From NCBI GenBank assembly GCA_035606915.1, contig DATNDU010000032.1, positions 1 through 64,000 on the forward strand: a DNA stretch of 64,000 nucleotides, in the 5' to 3' direction. This stretch comes from Roseiarcus sp035606915. GTDB taxonomy: Bacteria > Pseudomonadota > Alphaproteobacteria > Rhizobiales > Beijerinckiaceae. Positions 8,064 to 17,699 of the stretch are shown here, piece by piece; positions within the stretch are counted from its first letter, which is position 1; the number at the start of each line of letters is the position of its first letter. The notes under the pieces are model-generated. The model was not told where the DNA came from and did no database searches. It worked only from the letters and a program-made list of their open reading frames with translations. The translations under genes and the position numbers were made by a program.

Positions 8064-8852
8064 ATGCCCCGCGCCCTCGACCATCTCGTCATCGCCTCCC
8101 GCGACCTCGACGCCGTCGCCGAAGCCTATCGCCGGCTCGGCTTCCAGGTCGGGCCGCGCAACCGCCATCCCTGGGGCACCGAGAACCATATCGTACAGTT
8201 TCCCGGCGCTTTTCTAGAACTCGTCGGCCTCGGCGAGGGGTTTCACCGCCCGGCGCCGGACGATGCGCTGTTCGCCTTCGCCGGCTTTCTCGACGTGTTC
8301 CTGGCGGCGCGCCAGGGCCTCGCCATGCTGGCATTGCGCTCGGATGACGCCAAGGCCGATCGGCGCGCCTTCTCGGCGGGCGGCCTCGGCGATTTTCCGC
8401 GCTTCGATTTCGGACGCAAAGGGATGCGGCAGGGGCGCGAAGTGGAGGTAGCGTTCTCGCTCGCCTTCGCCCGCTGTCCGGCTTTGCCGCAGACCGGGTT
8501 CTTCGTCTGCCAGCAGCACTTCCCGCAGCATTTCTGGGACGCGGCGGCGCAGGTGCATCCGAACGGCGCGACGGGAGTGGCCGGGCTCGTTTTCGTGCAT
8601 CCCAAGCCGCAGGCCACGAGCGGGTTTCTGGCCGGCTTTCTGGAGGCGCCGGCGCAAGCCATTGAAGGCGGCCTGCGCTTCGAGGCTGAGGGTGCGACAG
8701 TCGAGTGCCTGACGCCGGCGGCCTTCGCCGCCGCCTGGGGCGCGCCGACGCCGTGCGAGCGCGGGCTGGCGGCGATGCGCATCGCCGCCCGCCGGCCGCC
8801 GGGCATCGTCGAGGCGGCGGGGACGCACCTCGCCTTCGTCGCAACGTCTTAA
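8064..8852 (+). CDS. VOC (glyoxalase-like) family protein
   Basis: 262 residues with two beta-alpha-beta-beta-beta modules. The first module is a textbook start (LDHLVIASRDLDAVAEAYRRLGFQVGPRNRHPWGTENHIVQF, with potential metal ligand H7 and acidic F-LELVG). The second begins about residue 155 (GVAGLVFVHPKPQATSGFLAGFL). It fits the Glyoxalase_3 group of uncharacterised VOC proteins. Substrate unknown; the neighbours give no hint. Confidence 0.82.
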   Translation: MPRALDHLVIASRDLDAVAEAYRRLGFQVGPRNRHPWGTENHIVQFPGAFLELVGLGEGFHRPAPDDALFAFAGFLDVFLAARQGLAMLALRSDDAKADRRAFSAGGLGDFPRFDFGRKGMRQGREVEVAFSLAFARCPALPQTGFFVCQQHFPQHFWDAAAQVHPNGATGVAGLVFVHPKPQATSGFLAGFLEAPAQAIEGGLRFEAEGATVECLTPAAFAAAWGAPTPCERGLAAMRIAARRPPGIVEAAGTHLAFVATS

Positions 8853-8921
8853 CGGCCGCCTAACGCTTGCCGCCTAGTTTGGCCGTCAACTCGGCCTTGG
8901 CGAGCCTTTTGCGAGCGTTCC

Positions 8922-10247
8922 ATGCGTAACCCCGAGTCCGGCGCCAAGGCTTCTTGGCTGTCGGCCTTTCCAGCCAAATTTCGTCGCAAGATCTCGCAGG
9001 GCGTCTATCGGCCGGAGATCGACGGCTTGCGCTTCTTCGCCATCGCCTTCGTCATTTTCGGCCATTCGCTGGAGCGGGCGGCGCGGTTCTTCCCGAGCTA
9101 CCAGCACACGCTCGCCGGTTCGCCTCTGGAAGCGTTTCTCCAGGTCGCGCCGCCTGGCGTGTTCCTGTTCTTCGCCATCAGCGGCTTCGTGCTCGCCGGG
9201 CAGGCGATCAAGTCAAAGGCGAGCCCGCTCAGCGCTGCTTTTCTCAAGAGCTATTTCGGTCGCCGCATCCTGCGCATCGAGCCGCCCTATATCGTGCTGC
9301 TGGTCGCCACCTGGGCGCTGCTCAGCCTTACGCATTGGACGCCCGAGGGGACGCATCGCTTCGACGTTGCGCCGCGCTCGCTGACGGTGAGCCTGGGGGC
9401 CAGTGTGTTCTATCTGCACGATCTCATCTGGGGCACATTTCCGCGGTTGTTCCCGCCGGGATGGTCGCTAGAGGTGGAAGTGCAGTTCTATGTGCTGGCG
9501 CCTTTGCTGTTCGCGCTATGGGCGACGCTGCGCGCGGGAGGCGAGCGCGTTGTGCTGATGCTGCTGTTTCTGGCCACCGGCGTCAATCTCTCGCTGCTCG
9601 GGTGGAAGACCCTGGGGCCGCTGCATATCGAATATTCGCTGCTGCATTATTTCAACTACTTTTGGCTCGGCATCGCTCTTGCCTTCGCGCGCCCGGCGCT
9701 GACCTCGCGACTGGCGCAGGTTTCGGCGCCGGCGGTGACTGCGCTCGGCTGGTTGGGACTGGCCGGCTTTGTCGCCGTTTCGGCGCCTGGCGAGCGGGCG
9801 TCGCTCGGGCTCGAAGCGGCGCGGCTGGCGGCGACTTATCTGTGTATGGCGGCGATCTTCGCCTCGACCTTCGATGCGCGTTCCGGATTTCGCAGCTTCT
9901 GCGCCGCGCCGTGGATCAGCCTCATCGGCGGCGCTTGCTATTCGATCTATCTCGTGCATTTGCAAATCATTCAGATGATCTTCGTCGCCGCCGCGAAAGC
10001 GGCGCCGCATCTGCCGCTGGCCGGCGTCGGCGGTCTTTTCCTCGTCGCCGCGCTCGTCGTGCTGACCGTGGGTCTCATCTATTATGTCCAGGTCGAGCGC
10101 CGCTTCATGGCGCGCGACTGGCCGAAGACCCTGTGGGCCTATCTGCGCGGCGCGGCGCCGGCGAATTCCGCGCCGCGATTGGCGATCGAGACCGCGCCGG
10201 AGGCGCGCGAAGCGCTGAAGCGCCGTTCGGCGGCGACCAGCCCGTAA
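8922..10247 (+). CDS. Acyltransferase 3 (OafA/YrhL type) membrane protein
   Basis: 441 residues with about ten membrane spans. The family signature is at the N-terminus: YRPEIDGLRFFAIAFVIFGH (the R/EIDGLR and catalytic-type His) and then FFAISGFVLAGQAIK. Further motifs are FLKSYFGRRILRIEPPY and PPGWSLEVEVQFYVLAP. Such proteins O-acylate sugars of exopolysaccharides or lipopolysaccharides at the inner membrane. It opens the polysaccharide cluster. Its last 109 bp overlap, tail to tail, the 3' end of the convergent Wzy/WaaL-like gene; both frames remain open there. Confidence 0.9.
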   Translation: MRNPESGAKASWLSAFPAKFRRKISQGVYRPEIDGLRFFAIAFVIFGHSLERAARFFPSYQHTLAGSPLEAFLQVAPPGVFLFFAISGFVLAGQAIKSKASPLSAAFLKSYFGRRILRIEPPYIVLLVATWALLSLTHWTPEGTHRFDVAPRSLTVSLGASVFYLHDLIWGTFPRLFPPGWSLEVEVQFYVLAPLLFALWATLRAGGERVVLMLLFLATGVNLSLLGWKTLGPLHIEYSLLHYFNYFWLGIALAFARPALTSRLAQVSAPAVTALGWLGLAGFVAVSAPGERASLGLEAARLAATYLCMAAIFASTFDARSGFRSFCAAPWISLIGGACYSIYLVHLQIIQMIFVAAAKAAPHLPLAGVGGLFLVAALVVLTVGLIYYVQVERRFMARDWPKTLWAYLRGAAPANSAPRLAIETAPEAREALKRRSAATSP

Positions 10248-11389
10248 AGACATCCGCACAACACGAACAGATGCCGCCAATGGCTGGTGTCGATCTGCAC
10301 GCCTTGCAGAATTTGCGGAAAAAGGGCGGCCCAAAGGCCGATGCTCTCGGCTTGCACCGGCGATCTGCGAAAGCACAAGCGCCAGCCCAGGTAAACCGTG
10401 ACTGCGGCGAAGGTCAGGAACGCCAGCCCGCCCGACCAGCCGAAAGAGGCGAAGGCGCTGAGGAACACCTCGTGCGGGTCCTGCGGGAAGATGTGGCCGA
10501 AGCGCAGCGGGCCGAAGCCGAATGGGCGCACCAGCAGCATCGGGATCGAGCGCACCTGATTGCCAAAACGCCCCTGCGGGCCCGAATCGTAGTCCTCAGA
10601 CAACGTCGCGCGCTCCAGCGCGAGTTGGCGAACCACGGGAATCGCAAGCACTATGGCGACGATGACGGCGACGAGCACGCCCACAAGCGCGGCCACCACC
10701 ACCGCGCGGGTGCGCAGCCGCGACGATTGCGCGGTGAGGAAGGTGATGCCGAGCAGCAGCGCTACCGAAAACACGCAATCGATGATGGCGCCGCGTGAGA
10801 AGCTCAACAGCACGCCGACGATCATGATGACGAGGCTCGGCAAGATGATGATCTTGCGGCCGCGCTGAAGGAACAGGTCTTGCAGCAGCCAGATGATCGG
10901 CGGCACCAGGAACGGCGCGAACACGTTAGGGTCCTTGAAGAATCCCATCGCGCGCGAGTTGCCATAGATGGTGAAGTACTGGCCGGTGTCGGCGATGTTG
11001 AAATAGCCGATGATGCCGAGCATCGCCGAGATCACGCCGGCGGCGACATAGCCGCTGCGAATCGTCGCCATGCGGGAGAGCGGATCGCGGGCGACGATGG
11101 CGGCGAAGGTTATCGTCGCCAGACAGATGTAGAGCGTGATGAAGACGAAATCGACGCTCTCTCGCTCCTGAACCCACGGGATCAGGGTCAGGAAGCCGCT
11201 CGACGACCAGATGAGCAGCGTCACCACCAGCGGCGCCAGCGCGCGGTCGAACAGCATGCCGCCGTCGGCGAACACCAGCAGCGCGATCGGGAACATATAC
11301 TCGAACGGCGACGGCTCGATGGCGACGAAACCGCTGACCGCCAGATAGGTCCACAGCACCCCGCGCTTCAGCGGCTCGCTGGTTCGCAT
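10139..11389 (-). CDS. O-antigen ligase/polymerase (Wzy/WaaL-like) family protein
   Basis: 416 residues, roughly ten to twelve hydrophobic segments, and the large periplasmic loop containing LSFSRGAII, the Wzy_C/WaaL region. A later segment, FGPLRFGHIFPQDPHEVFLSAFASFGWSG, carries the PHNxxL-like histidine motif of this family. It polymerises or ligates lipid-linked repeat units on the periplasmic side. It lies within the exopolysaccharide cluster between an acyltransferase and a flippase, which favours a Wzy-type polymerase. It is the only minus-strand gene in this part of the cluster and overlaps the acyltransferase 3' end by 109 bp. Confidence 0.8.
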   Translation of the reverse strand: MRTSEPLKRGVLWTYLAVSGFVAIEPSPFEYMFPIALLVFADGGMLFDRALAPLVVTLLIWSSSGFLTLIPWVQERESVDFVFITLYICLATITFAAIVARDPLSRMATIRSGYVAAGVISAMLGIIGYFNIADTGQYFTIYGNSRAMGFFKDPNVFAPFLVPPIIWLLQDLFLQRGRKIIILPSLVIMIVGVLLSFSRGAIIDCVFSVALLLGITFLTAQSSRLRTRAVVVAALVGVLVAVIVAIVLAIPVVRQLALERATLSEDYDSGPQGRFGNQVRSIPMLLVRPFGFGPLRFGHIFPQDPHEVFLSAFASFGWSGGLAFLTFAAVTVYLGWRLCFRRSPVQAESIGLWAALFPQILQGVQIDTSHWRHLFVLCGCLYGLVAAERRFSASRASGAVSIANRGAEFAGAAPRR

Positions 11390-11559
11390 GAAGCCCGATC
11401 TCCGCAGCGCGGCCGACGCGCGCGCTCGGACCTTACGGAGATCATGGTTAACGAGCCGTCAACCGGCACTGTCGCGCGCCAAAGCCGGCCCGCTGCGCGC
11501 TCCCATAAAGCCCGCCTTAACAGCGCAGCGGCTAGGTAGGGGCTGCCCTCGGACCGAAA

Positions 11560-12984
11560 ATGCTGATCGCCGCCGCCTTCCTGATCAATTCCGCCGGCAA
11601 CTTCGTGCTCGGCGTGGCGCTGAGCGCCATTCTCGGCCCGGCCGAGTTCGGCCGCTACGCCACTGTCTCGCTCGCGGCGCTGACGCTGGCCGGCTCGACC
11701 TTCGATTGGCTGCGCTTCTCCACCATCCGCTTTTCTGGCGATGCGATGCGGCAGGCGAGCTTCGTGGCCAGCCTGGAGGCCGCCTATCTCGCCGTCGCGT
11801 TGGCGCTCTACGCCAGCGCCGGGCTGTTGTGGGCGCTCGGCGTCGATTTCGGCCTCGGGCCGACGCTCATCCTGCTGACGCCGCTGTTGACGGTGGCGAT
11901 CAGCCGCGTCGATTACTCGGCGGCGCAGTTTCGCGCCCGCGAGCTGGCGCGACCGTTCGCGCTCATCTTCGCGTTGCGGCAGATATTCTGCTTCGCCGCG
12001 GTCGTGGTTGTCGCCTGGTGTAAGCGCGACGCGACGACGACGGTGGCGGCGATGGCGGTCGCCAATCTCGTCGCCTCGATCGCGCTGAGCCCGGCGATGC
12101 GCGTGCCGGGGGCCAGGCTTTCGGCGGCAAGATTGGCCGACGTCTGGCGTTTTCTCGTCTACGCCAAGCCGATCGTCGCCTCTTTCGTGCTGTTCGCGCT
12201 GATTTCGCTCATCAACCGTCAGGTGGCGCTGGCCAAGATCGGCGCGGCCGAGACCGGCGAGTTCTCGCTCGCCTTCGATCTCAGCCAGCGGCTGTTCCAG
12301 TCGCTTTACGCGCTGCCCGAGATCCTGCTGTTTCAGATCGCGCTGCGGCGCGACCGCGAGCAGGGCCGGGCGGCGGCCGAGGCGCAACTGGCGCTCAACG
12401 CGGCGCTGTCGCTGGCGGTGTTCCTGCCGGTCGCCGTCGGCTATTTCGCGCTCGGGCCGACGTTCGAACGGCTCATCGTGCCGGCGGCCTATCGCGGTGA
12501 GTTCTCGCGCCTCAGCCTCGCCTTTGCGCCGGGGCTCCTCTGCTATGGCGGGCTCATCATCGCCGTCAATCCGGTGTTCCAACTCGCCCAGCGCACCTGG
12601 CCGGTGACGGCGGGGGCGGCGCTGGCGCTGCTGACGGACATTGCGCTGCTGGTCTTCGGCGGCGCCAGCCGCAGCGTCGACGGGCTCGCGCACGCCTACT
12701 CGATCAGCCTCGTGGTCGCCGGCGTCGTCGGCGTGGCGGCGGCGTTCCGGCGCAAGGCGGTGCGACCGGCGACGCGCGATCTCGTGGCGCTGGTCGTGGC
12801 GGTCGCAGCGATGGCGGCGGCGGTGCGCCCGCTGAACGGGCTCGCCTCGCCGATCGCGGCGGCGGCGGCCGGGGTGAGCCTCGGCGGCTCGCTCTATTTC
12901 GCCATCCTGCTGGCGTTCGATTTCGCCGGGGCTCGCAGCTTGCTGATCGCCAAGTTGCGCGCCTGGCGCGGCGTCGTCGCCTGA
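11560..12984 (+). CDS. Polysaccharide flippase (Wzx-like, MOP superfamily)
   Basis: 474 residues with 12-14 predicted spans and the oligosaccharide-flippase start (LINSAGNFVLGVALSAILGPAEFGRYATVSLAALTLAGSTFDWLRFSTIRF). Members move undecaprenyl-linked repeat units across the inner membrane in Wzx/Wzy-dependent export. The neighbouring polymerase-like, glycosyltransferase, Wza-like and Wzz-like genes complete this pathway. The divergent 170-bp gap to the Wzy-like gene probably holds promoters for both. Confidence 0.87.
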   Translation: MLIAAAFLINSAGNFVLGVALSAILGPAEFGRYATVSLAALTLAGSTFDWLRFSTIRFSGDAMRQASFVASLEAAYLAVALALYASAGLLWALGVDFGLGPTLILLTPLLTVAISRVDYSAAQFRARELARPFALIFALRQIFCFAAVVVVAWCKRDATTTVAAMAVANLVASIALSPAMRVPGARLSAARLADVWRFLVYAKPIVASFVLFALISLINRQVALAKIGAAETGEFSLAFDLSQRLFQSLYALPEILLFQIALRRDREQGRAAAEAQLALNAALSLAVFLPVAVGYFALGPTFERLIVPAAYRGEFSRLSLAFAPGLLCYGGLIIAVNPVFQLAQRTWPVTAGAALALLTDIALLVFGGASRSVDGLAHAYSISLVVAGVVGVAAAFRRKAVRPATRDLVALVVAVAAMAAAVRPLNGLASPIAAAAAGVSLGGSLYFAILLAFDFAGARSLLIAKLRAWRGVVA

Positions 12985-13065
12985 GCGCGAAAGCGCGAAA
13001 ATGGCGCCTTGCGGTTCATATCGCCGAAACCGTCCTGTCCTATGCTGGCCGGCCAGGAGCCGCAG

Positions 13066-14235
13066 ATGTCCGCTATCCATCCCCGCGTCGTGATGTTCGG
13101 TTCGGCCAGCCCCGTGACCTGCGCGGTGATGGATTACGCGCACCGGCTCGCTGACGCCGTCAACGCCCGGCGGCCGGGCTTCCTCGCCATCGAGACCATC
13201 GAGCCGCAACGGCCCCTCGCCTTCGTCGCGGCGATCGCCAGGGCGTTGCGCGCCGGCGCGGTGGCGCATCTGCAATTGCCGATCGAAGGCTGGGGCAACA
13301 GCGTCACGCCGGGCTCGGCGCTGCTGGCGGCGCGGGCGCTGACCCGCAAGGGCCACATCGCGGTGACGCTGCACGAATGGACCTCGCTTAACCCGTTGCG
13401 CTATCTGTCGATGATTCCCGACCTGCTGGCGAGCGACGGCTTCGTCTTCGTCTCGCCGCACCAGCGCGAGGCGTTCCTGTCGACGCCGTGGGTCGCCAGC
13501 GCCAAGAAGCGCCGGGCGCCGGTGATCCCGATCGGCCCCAACATCATGCCGGCGCGCATCGATGCGCGTCGCGTCGCCGAGGAGCGGGCGAAGCTGCGAG
13601 GCGAGGGCGCGCGGCGCGCCGACCTGATCGTCGGCTTCTTCGGCGTGCTCTACGCCAGCAAGCGGCCGGACCTGCTGCTGCGCGCGACCGCCGCGCTGCA
13701 CGCGCGCGGGGTGAAGGCGCGGCTGCTCGTCTGCGGCGATTTCCTGTCGGACAAACCCGGGGATCGCGCCGCCTTCCTGGCGCTCGCCGAGACGCTGGCG
13801 CTCGGCGATTGGCTGGATTTTCGCGGCCGCATCGACGACGAGGGCGAACTGATGGCGACGCTCTCGGCCGCCGACGCATTCCTGCTGCCTTTTTCAGACG
13901 GGGTGAGCCTGCGGCGCGGCAGTTTCCAGGCGGTGAGCCAACTCGCCATTCCGCTGGCGACGACGAAACCGGAGCGGCCGGACGAGTTCGACGCCATGCC
14001 GGCGCTGAAGGCCAAGATCGAGGGCGCCGCGACGGCGCTGTGCGCGGCCGACGCGGCGCCCGAGGTCTTCGCTGAAGCGCTGTTGCTGGCGACTAAGAAC
14101 CGGGCGGCGGCCTTCGCCGTCAAGCTCGACGGCATTTGGCGCGAGGCGGCCGAGAGCCACCTCCATTTCTACGATCAGCTTACGGCGGCCCCGGCGCCGC
14201 GGCTGGCGCGATATCGCGCCGAGCCGGCCGAATAA
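13066..14235 (+). CDS. Glycosyltransferase (GT4-like)
   Basis: 389 residues from ATG 13066, preferred over an in-frame ATG at 13009 because GGAG lies 6 nt upstream and the domain begins here (HPRVVMFGSASPVTCAVMDYAHRLADAV). Two Rossmann-like halves: acceptor side to about residue 170, then a nucleotide-sugar side (DLIVGFFGVLYASKRPDLLLRATAAL, LLVCGDFLSD, LDFRGRIDDEGELMATLSAADAFLLPFSDGVSLRRGSF). The classical EX7E is replaced by a degenerate form. It probably adds a sugar to the lipid-linked repeat unit. Sugar specificity unknown. Confidence 0.78.
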   Translation: MSAIHPRVVMFGSASPVTCAVMDYAHRLADAVNARRPGFLAIETIEPQRPLAFVAAIARALRAGAVAHLQLPIEGWGNSVTPGSALLAARALTRKGHIAVTLHEWTSLNPLRYLSMIPDLLASDGFVFVSPHQREAFLSTPWVASAKKRRAPVIPIGPNIMPARIDARRVAEERAKLRGEGARRADLIVGFFGVLYASKRPDLLLRATAALHARGVKARLLVCGDFLSDKPGDRAAFLALAETLALGDWLDFRGRIDDEGELMATLSAADAFLLPFSDGVSLRRGSFQAVSQLAIPLATTKPERPDEFDAMPALKAKIEGAATALCAADAAPEVFAEALLLATKNRAAAFAVKLDGIWREAAESHLHFYDQLTAAPAPRLARYRAEPAE

Positions 14236-14242
14236 GCCGACT

Positions 14243-15730
14243 TCAATAGGCGTTCTGCGTCTTCACCAGCGACACCGGCGTCATCGCCAGGATGTAGAGG
14301 TCGAGCCACAGCGACCAGTTCTCGATGTAATAGAGATCGTGGTCGACGCGCGCCTGGATCTTCTCCTGGGTGTCGGTCTCGCCGCGCCAGCCGTGGATCT
14401 GGGCCCAGCCGGTGATGCCGGGCTTGACGCGATGGCGGGCGAAATAGCCGTCGACGACCTCGTCGTATTTGCGGTTGGCGGCCTTGGCGTGGACGGCGTG
14501 CGGGCGCGGGCCGACCAGCGACAGATCGCCTTTGAAGACGACGTTGAAGAGTTGCGGCAGTTCGTCGATCGAAGTCTTGCGAATGAAGCGGCCGACGCGG
14601 GTGACGCGCGGATCGTTGCGGGTGACCAGCCGGGTCGCCGAGGCGTCGAGCTGGTCGACATACATCGAGCGGAACTTAAGCACCTCGACCAGTTCGTTGT
14701 TGAAGCCGTAGCGCTTTTGCTTGAACAGCACCGGCCCCTTGGAATCGAGGCGGATCGCCAGCGCCGCCAGGCCCAGGATCGGCGCTAGCGCGATGAGCGC
14801 CAGCACGCCGATCGCCTTGTCGAGCGCCATCTTGACCAACACGTCGCCATCGCCGAGCGGCTTGTCGAACACATCCAGCATCGGCGTCGCGCCGAGGTAG
14901 GAATAGGAGCGCGGCCGGAAGCGGATGCGATTGGCGTGGGCGGCGAGCCGGACGTCGATCGGCAGCACCCAAAGCTTGCGCAGCATTTGCAGGATACGCT
15001 GCTCGGCGGTGATCGGCAGCGCGAACACCGCCAGGTCGACGCGCGTGTGGCGGGCGTATTCGACGAGATCGTCGACCGTGCCGAGCTTGGCGAAACCCTC
15101 GACGGTCAGCGGCGAGCGCGCGTCGCCGCGATCGTCGAACACGCCGAGCAGCCGCACCTCGGCGCCGTCGGCCGTGTTCAGATCGCGAATGAGGTCGCGC
15201 GCGATCTCGCCGCCGCCGACGACGACGACGCGCTTCTGAAACCGCCCGGAGACCGCGAGCCGGTTGACCACCGCCGCCAGGCCGAAGCGCGTGATCGCCA
15301 GCGCATTGAAGCCGATGAAGAACCATGCCCCGAGCCAGAAGCGCGAGATCACGTAATCGAGCCGGGCGAAGAACACCACGGCGATGAGGGCGGCGAAAAT
15401 GACCGTCCAGGCGCCGCTCATGCGGAACAACTGATTGATCGGCCGCCGCAACGCCGGGACACGGTAGCTTTGCAGAATGTTGAAGGCGATGACGTTGATG
15501 AGCGCGACGCCGAGCGCCAATAACAGATAGATCGGCCGCGAGCCGATCTGTTTCACGACATGCGCCTGATAAAGCGCAAGGCCGGTGGCGGCGATGATGG
15601 CGAAATCGAACGCCTGCGCCGTCAGGACGAGCAGAATGCGGGAATAGGCGCTCTGCGGCGCCGGTTCGCCCGGCGGCGGCTCGCGCTGCTGCTCGACGCC
15701 GCGCGGCGATTTTACCGAATGGAGCGACAT
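14243..15730 (-). CDS. Undecaprenyl-phosphate sugar phosphotransferase (WcaJ/PssY-like polyprenyl glycosyltransferase)
   Basis: 495 residues. N-terminal membrane spans (about 35-150), a CoA-binding-like Rossmann segment (RVVVVGGGEIARDLI), then the catalytic Bac_transf domain: DKAIGVLALIALAPILG, GPVLFKQKRYGFNN, KFRSMYVD, RVGRFIRKTSIDELPQLFNVVFKGDLSLVGPRPH, KPGITGWAQIHGWRGET. This enzyme starts repeat-unit synthesis by moving hexose-1-phosphate from a UDP-sugar to undecaprenyl phosphate. The start (15730) is one base after the stop of the upstream glycosyltransferase, so translation is probably coupled. Confidence 0.93.
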   Translation of the reverse strand: MSLHSVKSPRGVEQQREPPPGEPAPQSAYSRILLVLTAQAFDFAIIAATGLALYQAHVVKQIGSRPIYLLLALGVALINVIAFNILQSYRVPALRRPINQLFRMSGAWTVIFAALIAVVFFARLDYVISRFWLGAWFFIGFNALAITRFGLAAVVNRLAVSGRFQKRVVVVGGGEIARDLIRDLNTADGAEVRLLGVFDDRGDARSPLTVEGFAKLGTVDDLVEYARHTRVDLAVFALPITAEQRILQMLRKLWVLPIDVRLAAHANRIRFRPRSYSYLGATPMLDVFDKPLGDGDVLVKMALDKAIGVLALIALAPILGLAALAIRLDSKGPVLFKQKRYGFNNELVEVLKFRSMYVDQLDASATRLVTRNDPRVTRVGRFIRKTSIDELPQLFNVVFKGDLSLVGPRPHAVHAKAANRKYDEVVDGYFARHRVKPGITGWAQIHGWRGETDTQEKIQARVDHDLYYIENWSLWLDLYILAMTPVSLVKTQNAY

Positions 15731-15731
15731 G

Positions 15732-16928
15732 TCACGCCTCGTTGACGAGATCGGCGCCGGCGCCGCGGCGCGCGGCGCGGGCGAGATCGCGGCGCGCCAG
15801 CGCCTCGCGATAGGCCGAGAGCACCGTCTCGACCATGTTCTCCATCGAGAAGCGGCCCTGCACATAAGCGGCGATCTCGGCGGCGCGGGCGTTGCGCTCC
15901 GCCGCCGGCCGGCGCAATTCCTCGCCGATGCGGCGCGCCAGGTCCGCCGCGTCGTCAGGGGGCCCGAGGCGGTCGCGATAGGGGCCGAAGATCTCGGGGA
16001 TGCCGCCGACGTCGGTGGTCAGCAGCGCCATTTTCGCCGCCACGCTTTCGAGCACGATGTAAGGCATGGATTCGGCGCGCGACGGCGCCACCATGATGCG
16101 CCCGAGGCAAAAGGCGCGCCGCACCGGCATCGGGCCGGGAAACTGGACGTGGCGGCCAAGCCCGAGCCGTTCGGCGCGCGCCATCAGCGCCTCGCGGTCC
16201 GGCCCGGAGCCGACCAGCGTCGCGCTCGGCGTCACGCCCGTTTGCCGCGCCAGCGCCGCGAGCGCGTCGATGAGCGTGTCGACGCCCTTGGCGGCGCGCA
16301 ATTCACCGACATAGAGGACGTCGGCGGCGTCTTCGGCCGGGCGTGCGGCGATGAACTCCTCGGCCCCGAGGCCGTTGACGACGACGCGCACGAGACTGTC
16401 GCCTAACGCCACATAGGCCTCGCACCTGCGCCGGATGTGGTCGCTCTCGAACAGGAACAGATCGGTGCGGCGCGACAGCGCCCGCTCGACTGCCATATAC
16501 AGACGATGCACCGCGCTGCCGGGCTTGTAATTGAAGCTGCCGCCATGCGGCGTGTAGACGCGGATCGGCCGCCGGGCGCCGTCGCTGCCGCCGGAGGCGC
16601 GCGCCAGCAAGCCGCCCTTGGAGCCGTGCCCATGCACGACGTCGGGGCGCACTTGCGCGAGGTAGCGCGTGAAGGCGCGGAAGGCGCCGATGTCGGCGGG
16701 ATGCGGGTTGCGGCGGATCGGCATCGTCGCCATACCGAGGCTGAGGCCGCCGGGAATACGGGCGATCGCCTCGCGCACCCGCTCGCAATCGGCGCCGGAA
16801 TCGAAGAACAGGCCGACCGCATGGCCGCGCGCGGCTTGCTGGCCGGCGAGATCGATGACATGCCGAAACAGGCCGCCGAGCGGGGCGCGAAACACATGGA
16901 CGATCCGCAACTCGCTCGAACTCGACAA
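15732..16928 (-). CDS. Glycosyltransferase family 4
   Basis: 398 residues from a TTG at 16928. GT-B fold with an N-terminal LRIVHVFRAPLGGLFRHVIDLAGQQAARGH acceptor domain, YTPHGGSFNYKPGS, and a C-terminal donor domain (ADVLYVGELRAAKGVDTLIDAL, ATLVGSGPDREAL) with the retaining EX7E motif as ESMPYIVLE. Runs as an operon with the initiating transferase (one-base gap) and, 67 bp upstream, the Wza-like lipoprotein gene. It adds a later sugar of the repeat unit; specificity unknown. Confidence 0.9.
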   Translation of the reverse strand: MSSSSELRIVHVFRAPLGGLFRHVIDLAGQQAARGHAVGLFFDSGADCERVREAIARIPGGLSLGMATMPIRRNPHPADIGAFRAFTRYLAQVRPDVVHGHGSKGGLLARASGGSDGARRPIRVYTPHGGSFNYKPGSAVHRLYMAVERALSRRTDLFLFESDHIRRRCEAYVALGDSLVRVVVNGLGAEEFIAARPAEDAADVLYVGELRAAKGVDTLIDALAALARQTGVTPSATLVGSGPDREALMARAERLGLGRHVQFPGPMPVRRAFCLGRIMVAPSRAESMPYIVLESVAAKMALLTTDVGGIPEIFGPYRDRLGPPDDAADLARRIGEELRRPAAERNARAAEIAAYVQGRFSMENMVETVLSAYREALARRDLARAARRGAGADLVNEA

Positions 16929-16995
16929 TACAGAAAGCTCCGAACGCGCCGCGCATCGCGACGCGCGGCGTCGAGCGGAGACTTAAGACGGCTTC

Positions 16996-17556
16996 CTAAA
17001 AGAAGCGTTCCCGCACCTTCACCGTATCGCCGGGGCGCACGGGAAATGTCATCGGCTCGCTCGCGGTTATCGGCCGGCCGTCGATGACGCGGGTGACATC
17101 GACGCCGCTCTGGTCGCCGCGCGGAGAAAACCCGCCGGCGATGGCGACCGCCGTCTGCGCCGTCATGCCGTTGACGAACGGATATTGGCCGGAGGCGCCG
17201 ACCTCGCCGAGCACGAAGAACGGCCGGAACGCCTCGACCTCGACGGAGACTTTGGGATCGCGCAGATAGCCGGCACGCAGCCGCGCCGCGATGGCGCCCG
17301 CGATCTCCGCGGTCGTCAGACCCTGCGCGCGCACGACGCCGATGAGCGGCATCGAGATGTCGCCGGCGGCGCCGACATTGAATGAATTGGTCAGGTTTTC
17401 CTGGCCGAACACAATGACGCGCAGCCGGTCGCCGCTCGCCAACCGATAGGGCGCGTCGATCGAGGCGCGCATTTGCGCATCGTAAGGACGGGTGGCGCAG
17501 CCGCCGAGAGCGAAGGCGGCGAGCGCCAGCGCCGCAAGCATCCTGTTCATCGACAT
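16996..17556 (-). CDS. Polysaccharide export lipoprotein (Wza/GumB-like)
   Basis: 186 residues. Signal peptide with lipobox LGGC (Cys20). A Poly_export domain follows (YRLASGDRLRVIVFGQENLTNSFNVGAAGDISMPLIGVVRAQGLT), then a SLBB-like part (FFVLGEVGASGQYPFVNGMTAQTAVAIAGGFSPRG). It is short like GumB or ExoF-type proteins rather than full-length Wza (about 380 residues). It forms the outer-membrane exit of the polysaccharide machine. Divergent from the Wzz/ExoP-like gene, with a 143-bp shared promoter region. Confidence 0.9.
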   Translation of the reverse strand: MSMNRMLAALALAAFALGGCATRPYDAQMRASIDAPYRLASGDRLRVIVFGQENLTNSFNVGAAGDISMPLIGVVRAQGLTTAEIAGAIAARLRAGYLRDPKVSVEVEAFRPFFVLGEVGASGQYPFVNGMTAQTAVAIAGGFSPRGDQSGVDVTRVIDGRPITASEPMTFPVRPGDTVKVRERFF

Positions 17557-17699
17557 ACGTGCGCACCGCTTTTACTGACCGCTGACGATTTCTAGCGCTG
17601 CATGGTTAACGAAACGCTGATGGCGGCGGTCATTAACCGGAAGGCAACCTTGCTCTTTCATAGATCGTTCATCACGATGCGCGTCTGCGGGGGTTGTTG

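Noticed and set aside
11368..13701. A 777-codon open frame antisense to the flippase and glycosyltransferase
   Set aside because: Low-complexity Arg/Gln/Glu-rich product, no ribosome site or domain; the plus-strand genes are clear family members.
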